Origin: Clostridiales bacterium 38-18
GTDB lineage: Bacteria > Bacillota > Clostridia > Peptostreptococcales > Acidaminobacteraceae
NCBI GenBank assembly: GCA_001897605.1
Contig: MKTL01000001.1
Location: forward strand, 620,001-684,000
Reading direction: 5' to 3'
Length of the DNA stretch: 64,000 bases
Made by a program: the position numbers and the translations under genes. Positions 8,582 to 17,305 of the stretch are shown in pieces (position 1 is the first letter of the stretch; every line of letters begins with the position of its first letter). Under the pieces are notes generated by a model, which ran no database searches, was not told the DNA's origin, and saw nothing but the letters and a program-made list of their open reading frames with translations.

Positions 8582-9862
8582 ATGCTAGATATTAAATTAA
8601 TTAGAACCAATCCTGAGTTGGTAAAAGAAAACATCAAAAAGAAATTTCAAGATCAAAAGCTGGTATTGGTTGACGAGGTAATTGCGCTTGATACTGAGTT
8701 TAGAGCTGCAAAAACCAGAGCAGATGAACTTCGTGGTCAAAGAAATGCAATCAGTAAAGAAATCGGTGGCTACATGGCCAAAGGCATGAAAGAAGAAGCT
8801 GAAAAGACGAAGGAAAAAGTGGCTGCTATTGGTAAAGAGTTAGCGGATTTAGAAATAAGAGAAGCTGAGCTTGAAGTGTTGATTAAAGATAGAATGCTCG
8901 TCATTCCAAACATCATAGATGATTCAGTACCTATTGGTAAGGACGATTCAGAAAATGTTGAGGTTCAAAAATATGGCGAACCAGTTGTTCCAAATTTTGA
9001 AGTACCATATCACGTTGAAATTATGGAAAAGCTTAAAGGGATCGATTTAGAGAGCGCAAGAAAAACCAGCGGTAATGGCTTCTATTATTTAAGAGGCGAT
9101 ATCGCAAGATTACACTCTGGGATACTTTCTTATGCGAGAGATTTCATGATCGATCGTGGTTTTGAGTATTATATTCCGCCGTTTATGATTCGTTCTGAAG
9201 TTGTTACTGGGGTAATGAGCTTTACTGAAATGGAAAACATGATGTATAAAATCGAGGGTGAGGATCTTTATCTAATCGGTACCAGTGAACACTCTATGAT
9301 TGGTAAGTTCATCGATACATTAATGGAAGAGGAAGAGCTACCACAAGCATTAACCAGCTATTCACCTTGCTTTAGAAAAGAAGTTGGCGCGCACGGTATT
9401 GAAGAACGCGGTGTTTATAGAATTCACCAGTTTGAAAAACAAGAGATGGTAGTGGTGTGTCAGCCTGAAGAAAGTCCAATGTGGTTTGATAAGCTTTATA
9501 ACAATACAATCGACTTCTTTAGATCACTAGATATTCCAGTAAGAGCACTTGAATGCTGTTCTGGAGATTTAGCGGATCTAAAAGTTAAAAGCATCGACGT
9601 AGAAGCTTGGTCACCAAGACAACAAAAGTATTTTGAGGTAGGAAGCTGCTCAAACTTAGGTGATGCTCAGGCGAGAAGACTTGGCATTAGAGTGAGAAAT
9701 AAAGAGCAAGGCAATTACTTTGCACATACGCTCAACAATACAGTTGTAGCACCACCTAGAATGCTGATAGCGTTCTTAGAAAATAATTTAAGAGAAGACG
9801 GTAGTATCTATATTCCAGAACCGCTTCGTATGTACGTTGGTGGAAAAGAATATTTAAAATAA
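8582..9862 (+). CDS. serS: Serine--tRNA ligase
   Basis: Class II aminoacyl-tRNA synthetase of 426 residues that charges tRNA-Ser (and tRNA-Sec where present). Residues 1-105 are the long antiparallel coiled-coil arm that contacts the tRNA variable arm (MLDIKLIRTNPELVKENI opening). The catalytic core carries class II motif 2 in SPCFRKEVGAHG...RVYRIHQFEKQEM-like order (near residues 262-295, here as GVYRIHQFEKQE) and motif 3 NNTVVAPPRMLIAFLENN near residue 385. Length is standard. The ATG follows AGGAGGAAAGAG. It is governed by the T-box leader directly upstream and closed by a strong terminator, so it is a single-gene unit. Confidence 0.97.
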   Translation: MLDIKLIRTNPELVKENIKKKFQDQKLVLVDEVIALDTEFRAAKTRADELRGQRNAISKEIGGYMAKGMKEEAEKTKEKVAAIGKELADLEIREAELEVLIKDRMLVIPNIIDDSVPIGKDDSENVEVQKYGEPVVPNFEVPYHVEIMEKLKGIDLESARKTSGNGFYYLRGDIARLHSGILSYARDFMIDRGFEYYIPPFMIRSEVVTGVMSFTEMENMMYKIEGEDLYLIGTSEHSMIGKFIDTLMEEEELPQALTSYSPCFRKEVGAHGIEERGVYRIHQFEKQEMVVVCQPEESPMWFDKLYNNTIDFFRSLDIPVRALECCSGDLADLKVKSIDVEAWSPRQQKYFEVGSCSNLGDAQARRLGIRVRNKEQGNYFAHTLNNTVVAPPRMLIAFLENNLREDGSIYIPEPLRMYVGGKEYLK

Positions 9863-9936
9863 GTTGTGAATCAAATCGAATTATGCGTCTATGAACACAT
9901 AACGGGTAAATCGACTGTGATATTATGTACGATAAT

Positions 9937-9984
9937 AAAAAGGTGTGATAGTTTCTCAACTAGAGAATTATCGCACCTTTTTTG
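9937..9984. terminator. Terminator between serS and the convergent tetR gene
   Basis: Long hairpin AAAAGGTGTGATAGTTTCTC / GAGAATTATCGCACCTTTT with a short loop and T-runs at both ends, so it can serve both strands. Confidence 0.85.
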
Positions 9985-10013
9985 TTATTTTGATTTTACA
10001 AATATCATTTGAT

Positions 10014-10664
10014 TTATTTCTGCGAATGATTTTCATCACTAAAAGCTTTATTGCTTAGACCATGCTCAAAGAGATTCATAAATTTATTCAATAAATCCAT
10101 AATTTTTTCCTCCCAATCAGCATCATTAAAGTCAATTTCTGTTTCTACTAGTTGAGCGCTAGTATTGAAAATGAATTTAGCAGCGAAATCCACATCGATG
10201 TTCGATCGAACTTCACCCCTTTTAATTGCATTTGTTAAAAGCATTTTATAGATATCGTGCGCCTGACCCTGGTTTTCATGTACGAGCTCCTGATAAAATC
10301 CATTGCTTGGATCCTTTATAAGACGTTTACTGATTTGCATCATTTGTGGATTCTCACCAGCAAAAAGTAACGCAGATAAACTCATTTCTCTAATCACATC
10401 AAAGAACCCATGCTCAAATGGATTTTGCATAACTGGAGTGATGTATTCCAGTTTCTTTTGAATCATTAGGTTTAGGATATATTTATAGAGATCCTTTTTA
10501 TCGTCAAAGTACTGGTAAAAGCTCCCCTTAGAAATACCAGTAGCTTTAACAATTTGATTGATACTCGCTTGGTCATAGTTGTTATTTTCAAATTCAGTAA
10601 AGGCAGCATCCAAGATAAGCCTTCGTTTTTCCTCATTAAGATTGAAAAAAGTATCTTTAGGCAT
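10014..10664 (-). CDS. TetR/AcrR-family transcriptional regulator
   Basis: Regulator of 216 residues. The N-terminal 60 residues hold the TetR helix-turn-helix (RLILDAAFTEFENNNYDQASI... with ATGISKGSFYQYFDDKKDLY near residue 45). The C-terminal ligand domain is typical in length and unassigned. It starts one base after the stop of the upstream acyltransferase gene, and its ribosome-binding site AAAGGAG lies within that gene's end, so the two are co-transcribed. It probably represses this operon and perhaps others; no ligand can be inferred. Confidence 0.85.
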   Translation of the reverse strand: MPKDTFFNLNEEKRRLILDAAFTEFENNNYDQASINQIVKATGISKGSFYQYFDDKKDLYKYILNLMIQKKLEYITPVMQNPFEHGFFDVIREMSLSALLFAGENPQMMQISKRLIKDPSNGFYQELVHENQGQAHDIYKMLLTNAIKRGEVRSNIDVDFAAKFIFNTSAQLVETEIDFNDADWEEKIMDLLNKFMNLFEHGLSNKAFSDENHSQK

Positions 10665-10665
10665 T

Positions 10666-11700
10666 TTATACTCCTTTTCCTTTTCGAGAATTAAGCCACA
10701 GTGACATTGGAATTAAGAGAATGAGTATCATCGAAAAATTAATAATGGCTCTAACGCTAATTGACAATATACCTATGCGATTAAGTATATATTCAGACCC
10801 GATAATGACCAAGGGATGAGCATAGTAAATAAATTCTGTACTTTCACTGTACAATGATAAGCGACGCTCTAGCTTAAATTCCCTTATTGAGATGGCATTT
10901 ACGGTCATATGTCGATCCAGCGATTCGAAAAACACAAATAATACTAAAATTGCAGAAAGGCTAAGATCAACATAAATCAATGAACTTACAATGCTTGGCA
11001 AGTTAAACCAGCCATTTTGATAATTCAAATAGACCAACGCATTTAAAATACCGATGAGTCCAAAGAATGCGCCTGAGAGAACAGGTGGGATCTGTTCAAA
11101 TGCAATCTTGCTATACCAATCTCTTAGTAACATACCAAAGGCAAAGTAGCTTAGATAGGTAATGAAAATACGATCTCTATGTTCAAAGGGAACCTTTATT
11201 AGTAATAACTGAATCGCTAATAGTATAACAAACAGCTTTGTCGTTCCAAGCTTAGAATTGATATAATGAAACAATGGATATAAAATGTAAAGTTGAATTA
11301 AAATAACCATAAAATAGAGGTGATAGATAAAGCTTCCCCAAAGTAGGCCATCAATAATAAACCTTAAATTAATCGGATAATATCCTAATTTAACATATAT
11401 CAGATAGTATCCAATCGACCATAAAATATAAGGGCCAACAAGCTTTGGTAATCTTTTTTTATAAAAATGAAGGAGTTGGATTTTTTTATCGCTATAAATA
11501 TGATGTAAAAGAAAACCACTAATAAAAAGAAAAATTGGAACTGCGGGTTTAGAGAGCTGGTTAATAAATAAAAACAAATATTGCTGTGCGCTGTTTGGAC
11601 TAAGTGCCACAACAGGTGTCGCTGTAACATGTATCAGAACGACAAATAAGCAAGCCATTATTCTCATGTAGTGAATGGTATTAAAATTTTTTCGGGTCAT
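10666..11700 (-). CDS. Membrane acyltransferase, family 3 (OafA/IcaC-like)
   Basis: Integral membrane protein of 344 residues with about 10 hydrophobic helices. It opens with the acyltransferase-3 signature: MRIMACLFVVLIHV, whose conserved His lies near residue 24, and then FLFISGFLLHHIY near residue 55. Members move acetyl or other acyl groups onto extracellular sugars, cell-wall polymers or lipids. The acceptor is unknown. The ATG at 11700 follows TAGGAGGCAAA. It is co-transcribed with the tetR gene that follows with a one-base gap. Confidence 0.8.
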   Translation of the reverse strand: MTRKNFNTIHYMRIMACLFVVLIHVTATPVVALSPNSAQQYLFLFINQLSKPAVPIFLFISGFLLHHIYSDKKIQLLHFYKKRLPKLVGPYILWSIGYYLIYVKLGYYPINLRFIIDGLLWGSFIYHLYFMVILIQLYILYPLFHYINSKLGTTKLFVILLAIQLLLIKVPFEHRDRIFITYLSYFAFGMLLRDWYSKIAFEQIPPVLSGAFFGLIGILNALVYLNYQNGWFNLPSIVSSLIYVDLSLSAILVLFVFFESLDRHMTVNAISIREFKLERRLSLYSESTEFIYYAHPLVIIGSEYILNRIGILSISVRAIINFSMILILLIPMSLWLNSRKGKGV

Positions 11701-11795
11701 TTTGCCTCCTAATTTGTATTCAACTTATTATATCAACAGTATTTAAGGCTATCAAGCACATTCCAGATAACAAATTATGTGAATAGAAATAATAC

Positions 11796-11824
11796 TTGTT
11801 CAAGGTTTTATAAAGCAGTATAAT
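11796..11824 (+). promoter_or_regulatory. Promoter of tRNA-Leu
   Basis: TTGTTC (11796-11801), 17 bases, TATAAT (11819-11824). The predicted start is a few bases before the tRNA at 11839. Confidence 0.7.
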
Positions 11825-11838
11825 GAAAGCAGCTTCAT

Positions 11839-11923
11839 GCGAGCATGCTGGAATGGCAGACAGGTACGACTCAGAATCGTATGGTTAACAGCCGTGTGGG
11901 TTCAAGTCCCATTGCTCGCACCA
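11839..11923 (+). tRNA. tRNA-Leu, anticodon CAG
   Basis: An 85-base gene with acceptor stem GCGAGCA / TGCTCGC, anticodon stem TACGA / TCGTA and loop CTCAGAA, giving anticodon CAG at 11872-11874 (codon CUG). It has a long variable arm as expected for leucine, a TTCAAGT T-loop, discriminator A and an encoded CCA end. It is an isolated tRNA with its own promoter and a terminator downstream. Confidence 0.95.
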
Positions 11924-11943
11924 TGATCATCTATATTCACAAG

Positions 11944-11980
11944 GAGTAATGCAACTATTTGTAGCATTGCTTTTTTTATT
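11944..11980 (+). terminator. Terminator after tRNA-Leu
   Basis: AGTAATGC / GCATTGCT hairpin with an 11-base loop, then seven T. Its 3' arm overlaps the -35 box of the next promoter. Confidence 0.75.
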
Positions 11981-11995
11981 TTAATTGGATAGAAT
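11967..11995 (+). promoter_or_regulatory. Promoter of the YcaQ-like gene
   Basis: TTGCTT (11967-11972), 17 bases, TAGAAT (11990-11995). The SOS box begins about ten bases downstream of the -10 box. Confidence 0.55.
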
Positions 11996-12004
11996 ATAAA
12001 GAAA

Positions 12005-12018
12005 AGAACGAATGTTCG
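12005..12018. promoter_or_regulatory. LexA/DinR-type SOS box upstream of the YcaQ-like gene
   Basis: AGAACGAATGTTCG contains the exact core GAAC-N4-GTTC. The Bacillus LexA consensus is CGAAC-RNRY-GTTYC; here the RNRY centre reads GAAT, which fits, and only the outer bases differ. It lies between the predicted transcription start and the ribosome-binding site of a DNA repair gene, an ideal place for repression. Confidence 0.75.
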
Positions 12019-12031
12019 AATTGAGGTGGTT

Positions 12032-13201
12032 ATGATAACGATAAGTCAATTAGAGGCTAAGAAGTTTTTACTCAAAAAGCACTTTCTATTCGGTAAAAAA
12101 ACACTAAATAGTAAAGCGGATATCTTAAGCTTTATTAAGCAAGTTGGCTGCCTACAGTACGATCCAATTGATGTTTGTGGTAAAAATGCGGAGTTGATTT
12201 TGCAATCGAGAATTTTAAATTTTAACAAAAGTGATTTGTATGAGATGATCTATCAAGACCGTGTGTTGGTGGATTATTTTGATAAGAATTTAGCGATCTT
12301 TCCCATTGAGGATTGGCCTTTTTTTGCGCGTGAACGTGCACTTTACAGCGAAAGGGGTCGAAGTAGAGATGAAATAGATAAGGTTTGTTCAGAAATCATT
12401 GAAACGATTGATCAGGAAGGACCTAAATCTTCTTCTGAGCTTGAGTATGCGCATAAAGTAGATTGGTATTGGGGGCATACTAAGCTGTCGAGAGCTGCGT
12501 TAGAACTGCTGTATTTTAAAGGTGACCTTGGGATTCATAGCAAGAAAGGCACAATAAAAAAATATGATTTAATGAGCAAGCTCTATCCGGTAGAGATCAT
12601 TTCTAAAGCTGATCCATTTCCCGATTTGATCGATCATCTTTGCTGGCGCGTTTTACGGCGAATTGGTGCAGTGGGGATGCTTTGGAATAAGCCATCAGAT
12701 GCTTGGCTAAATCTACGAGAATTAAAAGCAGCTCAAAGAAAAGAAGTGTTTGAGCGATTAGAAAATGAAGAAAAAATCTTAAAAGTACAAGTCGAAGCAA
12801 TTAAAGAGCCATTTTATATTTTAAGCTCAGATTTAGCGCTTTTGAATTCGGTTTTAGGTTTGAATGAGAAAAGCGAACGCGTTGAGTTTCTGGCGCCACT
12901 TGACAATTTTTTATGGGATCGAAAACTAATTGAGGCAATATTCGGTTATAAATATAAGTGGGAAATTTATACACCTGAGGTACAAAGAGAATTTGGTTAT
13001 TATGTACTTCCAATTCTATACCGACATGATTTGGTCGGGAGAATCGAGATGGTGTGTGTCAGAAAAGAAAAGAAGCTAGTTGTTAAAAACATATGGTATG
13101 AATCTAGCTTCAAACCGACAAAGGGGTTTCAAACTCAGCTTGGAAAAAGTCTTGCAGCCTTTATGACTTTTAATGCCTGTGAGAGCATAGAAATAAATTA
13201 A
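12032..13201 (+). CDS. YcaQ-like DNA glycosylase (winged-helix HTH_42 family)
   Basis: The protein has 389 residues, the usual length of the HTH_42 family, whose characterised members (E. coli YcaQ, Streptomyces AlkZ) are glycosylases that unhook DNA interstrand crosslinks and remove bulky alkylated bases. The catalytic region of these enzymes has a Q/D-x-Q/D motif; here residues 44-50 read LQYDPID, giving Q-Y-D, the YcaQ-like form. LAPLDNFLWDRKLIEAIFGY near residue 290 is a second family block. The frame allows a GTG at 12026, but the ATG at 12032 has better spacing from GAGGTGG. The SOS box in its promoter supports a damage-induced repair role. Substrate is inferred from family. Confidence 0.82.
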   Translation: MITISQLEAKKFLLKKHFLFGKKTLNSKADILSFIKQVGCLQYDPIDVCGKNAELILQSRILNFNKSDLYEMIYQDRVLVDYFDKNLAIFPIEDWPFFARERALYSERGRSRDEIDKVCSEIIETIDQEGPKSSSELEYAHKVDWYWGHTKLSRAALELLYFKGDLGIHSKKGTIKKYDLMSKLYPVEIISKADPFPDLIDHLCWRVLRRIGAVGMLWNKPSDAWLNLRELKAAQRKEVFERLENEEKILKVQVEAIKEPFYILSSDLALLNSVLGLNEKSERVEFLAPLDNFLWDRKLIEAIFGYKYKWEIYTPEVQREFGYYVLPILYRHDLVGRIEMVCVRKEKKLVVKNIWYESSFKPTKGFQTQLGKSLAAFMTFNACESIEIN

Positions 13202-13278
13202 ATTTTACGATTACTTAGTCGCTTTTTAATTTTGATGTGATAAAATGAGTAATAATAATTAATGGATTGGAGAATGCG

Positions 13279-13641
13279 ATGCGATTAATCGTTGCAGATG
13301 ATTCTGCATTTGTGAGAAATATCATACAAAAATCACTTTCAACTTCGTTGCCTGAGGCTGAAATTGTTCTTTGTACAAATGGTAAAGAAGCGCTTGATGC
13401 TTATGTTGCAAACCCTTCTGATTGGGTAGTTACCGACCTTTTGATGCCTGAGATGACAGGGCAGGAGTTAATCTCAAAATTGTACGAAATCACTGAAAGT
13501 CCCAAAGTAATCGTTATTTCTGCGGACGTACAAAAGGGTACTAAGGATGAACTCGATACATTAGGCGTTCAAAATTTTATCAATAAACCACTTAATGCGG
13601 ATAAGCTGGAGGCTTTAAAAACAGTTATTATAGGAAGTTGA
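13279..13641 (+). CDS. Single-domain response regulator (CheY-like receiver)
   Basis: Stand-alone receiver domain of 120 residues with no output domain. The acidic pair is in VADDSAF (residues 5-6), the phospho-acceptor Asp is in VVTDLLMPEM (near residue 53), Ser near residue 81 is in VISADV and Lys near residue 103 is in INKPL. A TTG at 13267 is possible, but the ATG at 13279 sits six bases after GGAG and is preferred. Nine bases on begins a CheC-like gene, then a PAS-GGDEF gene overlapping it, so the receiver is probably the input or the dephosphorylation target in a three-gene signalling operon. Confidence 0.88.
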   Translation: MRLIVADDSAFVRNIIQKSLSTSLPEAEIVLCTNGKEALDAYVANPSDWVVTDLLMPEMTGQELISKLYEITESPKVIVISADVQKGTKDELDTLGVQNFINKPLNADKLEALKTVIIGS

Positions 13642-13650
13642 GGTGATGAG

Positions 13651-14277
13651 ATGCTCGATGAGATGCAGAGAGATTTATTAAAAGAATATGTAAATGTCTT
13701 TATTGGGCAGGCGGCAAGTATGCTTTCTGAAATGGCAAATCAACGTGTGCTTCTTACCGTTCCTGAAGTAGACATCATCAATATGTCTGACGACACAATG
13801 GACTTGGCGAGACCACTGTTTAATCATGGGCATATCATTAGCTCTTCTATGAAGTTTGGCAATGACTTTTCAGGACGCGCACTGTTAATTTTCCCCGCTC
13901 AAAAAGCAAAGCTTTTAGTGGACGCATGTATGGGGATGGAGATGTCAGACTATGCAGAAGAGAGCTATGAGCTGATTGACACGGATTTTGATGTTCTTAA
14001 GGAAATTAGCAATGTCATTTTAAATTCAGTTATAGGTGAGTTTTCAAATCTGATCGGTACCACGGTAGAGTTTTCTATCCCAGATATCGAAGTGTTATTT
14101 GTTTCGCAAGATGAGCAGAAAATGTATCTGAAGAATGACGTTTATATGATGATGCTCTATACCAGTTTTGAATTAGCGGAGGCTCAGGTTGAAGGTGTAA
14201 TTATCGTTGCACTTGGACTGACTTCTTTGAATAAACTGTTAGATAAAATCAGTGAAGAAATCGGTGATGCACTATGA
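13651..14277 (+). CDS. CheC/CheX-family phosphatase-like protein
   Basis: Cytoplasmic protein of 208 residues. CheC proteins dephosphorylate CheY-type receivers through helices carrying a D/S-x3-E-x2-N-x3-N motif. One clear copy is present near residue 115 (DVLKEISNVILN: Asp, Glu, Asn, Asn). The N-terminal helix (LLKEYVNVFIG) keeps Glu and the first Asn but has Gly in place of the second Asn, so that site looks degenerate. It lies between a lone receiver and a diguanylate cyclase and overlaps the latter by four bases (ATGA). It probably acts on the receiver upstream. Confidence 0.75.
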   Translation: MLDEMQRDLLKEYVNVFIGQAASMLSEMANQRVLLTVPEVDIINMSDDTMDLARPLFNHGHIISSSMKFGNDFSGRALLIFPAQKAKLLVDACMGMEMSDYAEESYELIDTDFDVLKEISNVILNSVIGEFSNLIGTTVEFSIPDIEVLFVSQDEQKMYLKNDVYMMMLYTSFELAEAQVEGVIIVALGLTSLNKLLDKISEEIGDAL

Positions 14278-15239
14278 ATAACTTCTTTTATGATGTGATG
14301 GACAAGTTGAATGTCGGCATCATTTTACTTGACTCAAATTCAAAAATAGTATATTGGAATCGGTGGATGATTCAGAAGACGGATTTGAAAATGGAAACGG
14401 TCTTTAACTGTCCGATAGAAGAAGTTGCACCGAAGTTTCTGCGTCCAAAATACCAGAAGATTTTACAGTCCGTTAGAGAAACTGGACATGGAAGGTTCTT
14501 AGCGGGAGCGGTTCACGGTAGTTTTTTCGTTGATATTGAAAACGATCAAAGTACAATTATACAACAAAATCTTCAAATAGAACGATCGTTGAATGGTTAT
14601 GTATTAATTCAGGTTGAAGATTATACAGGCTATTATCAAAAAGTACAAAAGATGAAAACTTTCATCACACAACTTGAAAAAGAAAATGATCAGATTAAAA
14701 TAAATGAAGAAAACAGTCGAAAAATGGCGATGCAGGATGTCCTTACGGGACTTCCGAATCGACTTTTCCTGATGAATCAGCTGAGAAATAAGCTTGAGAA
14801 TGCGGTACTTGAAGATGAAAAAGAGCGTGTTGCAATTTTCTTTATTGATTTAGACAATCTTAAAGCGGTGAATGACAGTCATGGACATAGAAGTGGTGAT
14901 GCTATTTTAATGGAGATGGCCAAACGGCTTAAACATGCTATAAGAGGTCGAGATACAGTTGCAAGGTTATCGGGTGATGAATTTATCATCGTAATGGAAG
15001 GGCTACTAGACAATAAAGATATTAAAAGGCTTGCAGGACATATTCTCGATCAATTTATAGAACCATTTAATGTCGACGGTATTGAGCATGAAGTAACTTG
15101 TTCAATGGGCATCAGCGTTTTTCCTGACGATGGGAAAGAAGTTGAAGAGCTACTCGATAAGGCAGACCAAGCTTTGTATTCGATCAAACATTCAGGTAAA
15201 GCGGGTTTTGCATTTTATAATCGTTCTCTTGAAGAATAA
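14274..15239 (+). CDS. PAS-GGDEF diguanylate cyclase
   Basis: Soluble protein of 321 residues. Residues about 5-125 are a PAS domain (NVGIILLDSNSKIVYWNRWM). A short coiled coil (125-155) leads to a GGDEF domain (155-315) opening with DVLTGLPNRLF. The active-site motif is SGDEF, a variant common in active enzymes, and RGRD exactly five residues before it is an intact product-inhibition I-site. It should make c-di-GMP from two GTP. The start overlaps the cheC-like stop, so output is probably tied to the receiver and CheC pair. It is a plausible source of the ligand for the riboswitch at 39.2 kb, although any cyclase in the genome could be. Confidence 0.88.
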   Translation: MNNFFYDVMDKLNVGIILLDSNSKIVYWNRWMIQKTDLKMETVFNCPIEEVAPKFLRPKYQKILQSVRETGHGRFLAGAVHGSFFVDIENDQSTIIQQNLQIERSLNGYVLIQVEDYTGYYQKVQKMKTFITQLEKENDQIKINEENSRKMAMQDVLTGLPNRLFLMNQLRNKLENAVLEDEKERVAIFFIDLDNLKAVNDSHGHRSGDAILMEMAKRLKHAIRGRDTVARLSGDEFIIVMEGLLDNKDIKRLAGHILDQFIEPFNVDGIEHEVTCSMGISVFPDDGKEVEELLDKADQALYSIKHSGKAGFAFYNRSLEE

Positions 15240-15310
15240 AGCGGTAAAGGAGAGCTCTTATGGCATTACCGGAGTTTGAGAACGTAGCTGAATAAAAGAA
15301 ATATATGATA

Positions 15311-15352
15311 TTAGAGCCTTAGAACAATGTAACTGATGTTTTGAGGCTTTAA
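15311..15352 (+). terminator. Possible terminator after the GGDEF operon
   Basis: Imperfect hairpin AGAGCCTTAGAACA / TGTTTTGAGGCTTT; the T-tract is short, so confidence is low. The rest of the 240-base gap holds a TATAAT at 15423-15428 upstream of the peptidase but no clear -35 box. Confidence 0.4.
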
Positions 15353-15479
15353 TTTATGAATTCGCTCTCTATCTAAGTCTTGCAAACGAAATTGTCATAA
15401 AAATAAAATTATACGACTGTCCTATAATATGATAAACTAATTATAGATAGTTAGATAAGTTTCAAATTTAGGAGGCTAT

Positions 15480-17174
15480 ATGACATTTAAAGAGTTTAAA
15501 TACGAACGTCCGGATATGGCGGCAATGAAAGCGTCATTTGAAAATCTTTTAATTGAATTCAACAAAGCAGATACAGCAGAGATACAAATCAAAGTGATTC
15601 ATGAGATAAACAAACTCAGAAATCACATGGAATCGATGGCACAGCTGGTGTCGGTTCGTCATACGATTGATACAGAGGATGCATTTTACGATGCGGAGAA
15701 TGATTTTATCGATGAAGCAACGCCGCTCTATCAAGAAATGGTCAATCAATATTATCAAGCGATGAATGCTTCTAAGTTTAAGCCTGAGTTGATAGAAGCT
15801 TTTGGTGAACACATTTTTAATATCATCGAGGTACAGCTTAAAACCTTCCATCCTGATATTATTGAAGATCTTAAAGAAGAAAATATGTTGATGTCGAAGT
15901 ACACTAAGCTGCGTACCTCTGCTAAAATCCCGTTTGATGGAAAAGAACTCAATTTGGCGCAAATGGTACCGTATTACGAGTCGAAAGACCGTCACATAAG
16001 AAAAGCAGCTGAAGAAGCTGCTACAAAGTTCTTTGAAGAAAATGAGGCTGCTTTTGACGATCTCTATCAAGACCTCGTTACAGTACGTCATCGTATTGCT
16101 AGAAAGCTTGGCTTCGAAAACTTTACACCACTTGCTTATATGAGATTATCTAGAACTGACTACGATGAAAATATGGTTGCAGCTTACAGAAAGCAAGTTC
16201 TAGAAGAGCTTGTACCGCTTGCATCTGAACTCAGAGCAAAGCAAGCGGATCGCCTTGGAGTAGATGAGCTGAAATACTATGATGAACATTTGTCCTTTAT
16301 GACTGGAAATGCAAACCCAAAAGGAGATGCAGAGTGGATCATCGAAAATGGGAAGAAGATGTATGAAGCGTTATCGCCTGAAACGGGTGAGTTTATTAAT
16401 TTTATGCTTGATACTGAGCTGATGGATCTTGAAGCGAAAAAGGGCAAAGCTGGTGGTGGTTACTGTACTTATATCAGCGATTACAGAGCACCATTTATCT
16501 TCTCAAACTTCAATGGTACCTCTGGTGATATCGATGTTTTGACACATGAGGCGGGACATGCTTTCCAGGTTTTCCGTTCGAGAGATCATGAGCTTCCAGA
16601 GTATCAATTCCCAACGCTTGAAGCCTGTGAAATACATTCGATGAGTATGGAGTTTTTAACCTACCCTTGGATGGAAAGCTTCTTTAAGGAAGATGTTGAA
16701 AAATATAAGTTCAATCATGTGAGTGGTTCTTTGCTATTTATTCCATACGGGGTACTCGTTGACGAATTCCAACATTTTGTTTATGGTAATCCGGAAATAA
16801 CGCCAGCTGAGCGTAAAGCAAAATGGCGATCATTAGAAAAGAAATATCTACCGAACAAAATCTATGAAAATAATGACTTCCTAGAAAGAGGTGGATTCTG
16901 GTTCAGACAAGGTCACATCTTTAGCGATCCTTTTTATTACATCGACTACACATTGGCTCAGGTTTGTGCTTTCCAATTTTATCTCAAATCATTAGAAAAT
17001 AGAGAAAAGGCTTGGTCTGATTATTTACATCTTTGTGATTTAGGTGGTAGCTTGCCTTTTACCAAACTTCTCGTAGAAGCTGGACTGGATAGCCCATTTG
17101 AAGCGGGCTCTATTAAAAAAGTGATCCCAGCATTAAGAGCCGAATTAGGAAAAATAGACGACTCAAAATTTTAG
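15480..17174 (+). CDS. M3-family oligoendopeptidase (PepF-like)
   Basis: Cytoplasmic zinc peptidase of 564 residues that trims oligopeptides. The catalytic HEAGHAF motif (HExxH) is near residue 355, with the third zinc ligand Glu in LEACEIHSMSMEF about 28 residues on, as in M3 enzymes. The length matches the PepF/M3 subfamily found in Firmicutes. The ATG at 15480 follows TAGGAGGCTAT. It is a single-gene unit, followed by the glycine riboswitch region. Peptide use is consistent with an amino-acid-degrading anaerobe, but that link is only suggestive. Confidence 0.92.
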   Translation: MTFKEFKYERPDMAAMKASFENLLIEFNKADTAEIQIKVIHEINKLRNHMESMAQLVSVRHTIDTEDAFYDAENDFIDEATPLYQEMVNQYYQAMNASKFKPELIEAFGEHIFNIIEVQLKTFHPDIIEDLKEENMLMSKYTKLRTSAKIPFDGKELNLAQMVPYYESKDRHIRKAAEEAATKFFEENEAAFDDLYQDLVTVRHRIARKLGFENFTPLAYMRLSRTDYDENMVAAYRKQVLEELVPLASELRAKQADRLGVDELKYYDEHLSFMTGNANPKGDAEWIIENGKKMYEALSPETGEFINFMLDTELMDLEAKKGKAGGGYCTYISDYRAPFIFSNFNGTSGDIDVLTHEAGHAFQVFRSRDHELPEYQFPTLEACEIHSMSMEFLTYPWMESFFKEDVEKYKFNHVSGSLLFIPYGVLVDEFQHFVYGNPEITPAERKAKWRSLEKKYLPNKIYENNDFLERGGFWFRQGHIFSDPFYYIDYTLAQVCAFQFYLKSLENREKAWSDYLHLCDLGGSLPFTKLLVEAGLDSPFEAGSIKKVIPALRAELGKIDDSKF

Positions 17175-17231
17175 TGATAAAAAATATTGATAAAAGTTAA
17201 AAAAATATTGCAATACCCTTGAAAAAATCAG

Positions 17232-17260
17232 TTGAAAAAGCTTGTCGTTTCGCATAAAAT
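17232..17260 (+). promoter_or_regulatory. Promoter of the glycine riboswitch and gcv operon
   Basis: TTGAAA (17232-17237), 17 bases, TAAAAT (17255-17260), about 45 bases before the first aptamer. Confidence 0.6.
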
Positions 17261-17305
17261 GAAGTAGACAAGAAAGACAATCCTATATTGTACCAAGTGA
17301 TGATA

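Noticed and set aside
8582-9862. Serine codon TCC in the leader as part of an attenuator peptide
   Set aside because: The T-box core and terminator explain the leader; there is no leader peptide frame with a ribosome-binding site.
15549-16091. Long open frame on the minus strand of the oligoendopeptidase gene
   Set aside because: Antisense shadow of a conserved peptidase; Phe/Ile/Cys-rich translation without a start signal.
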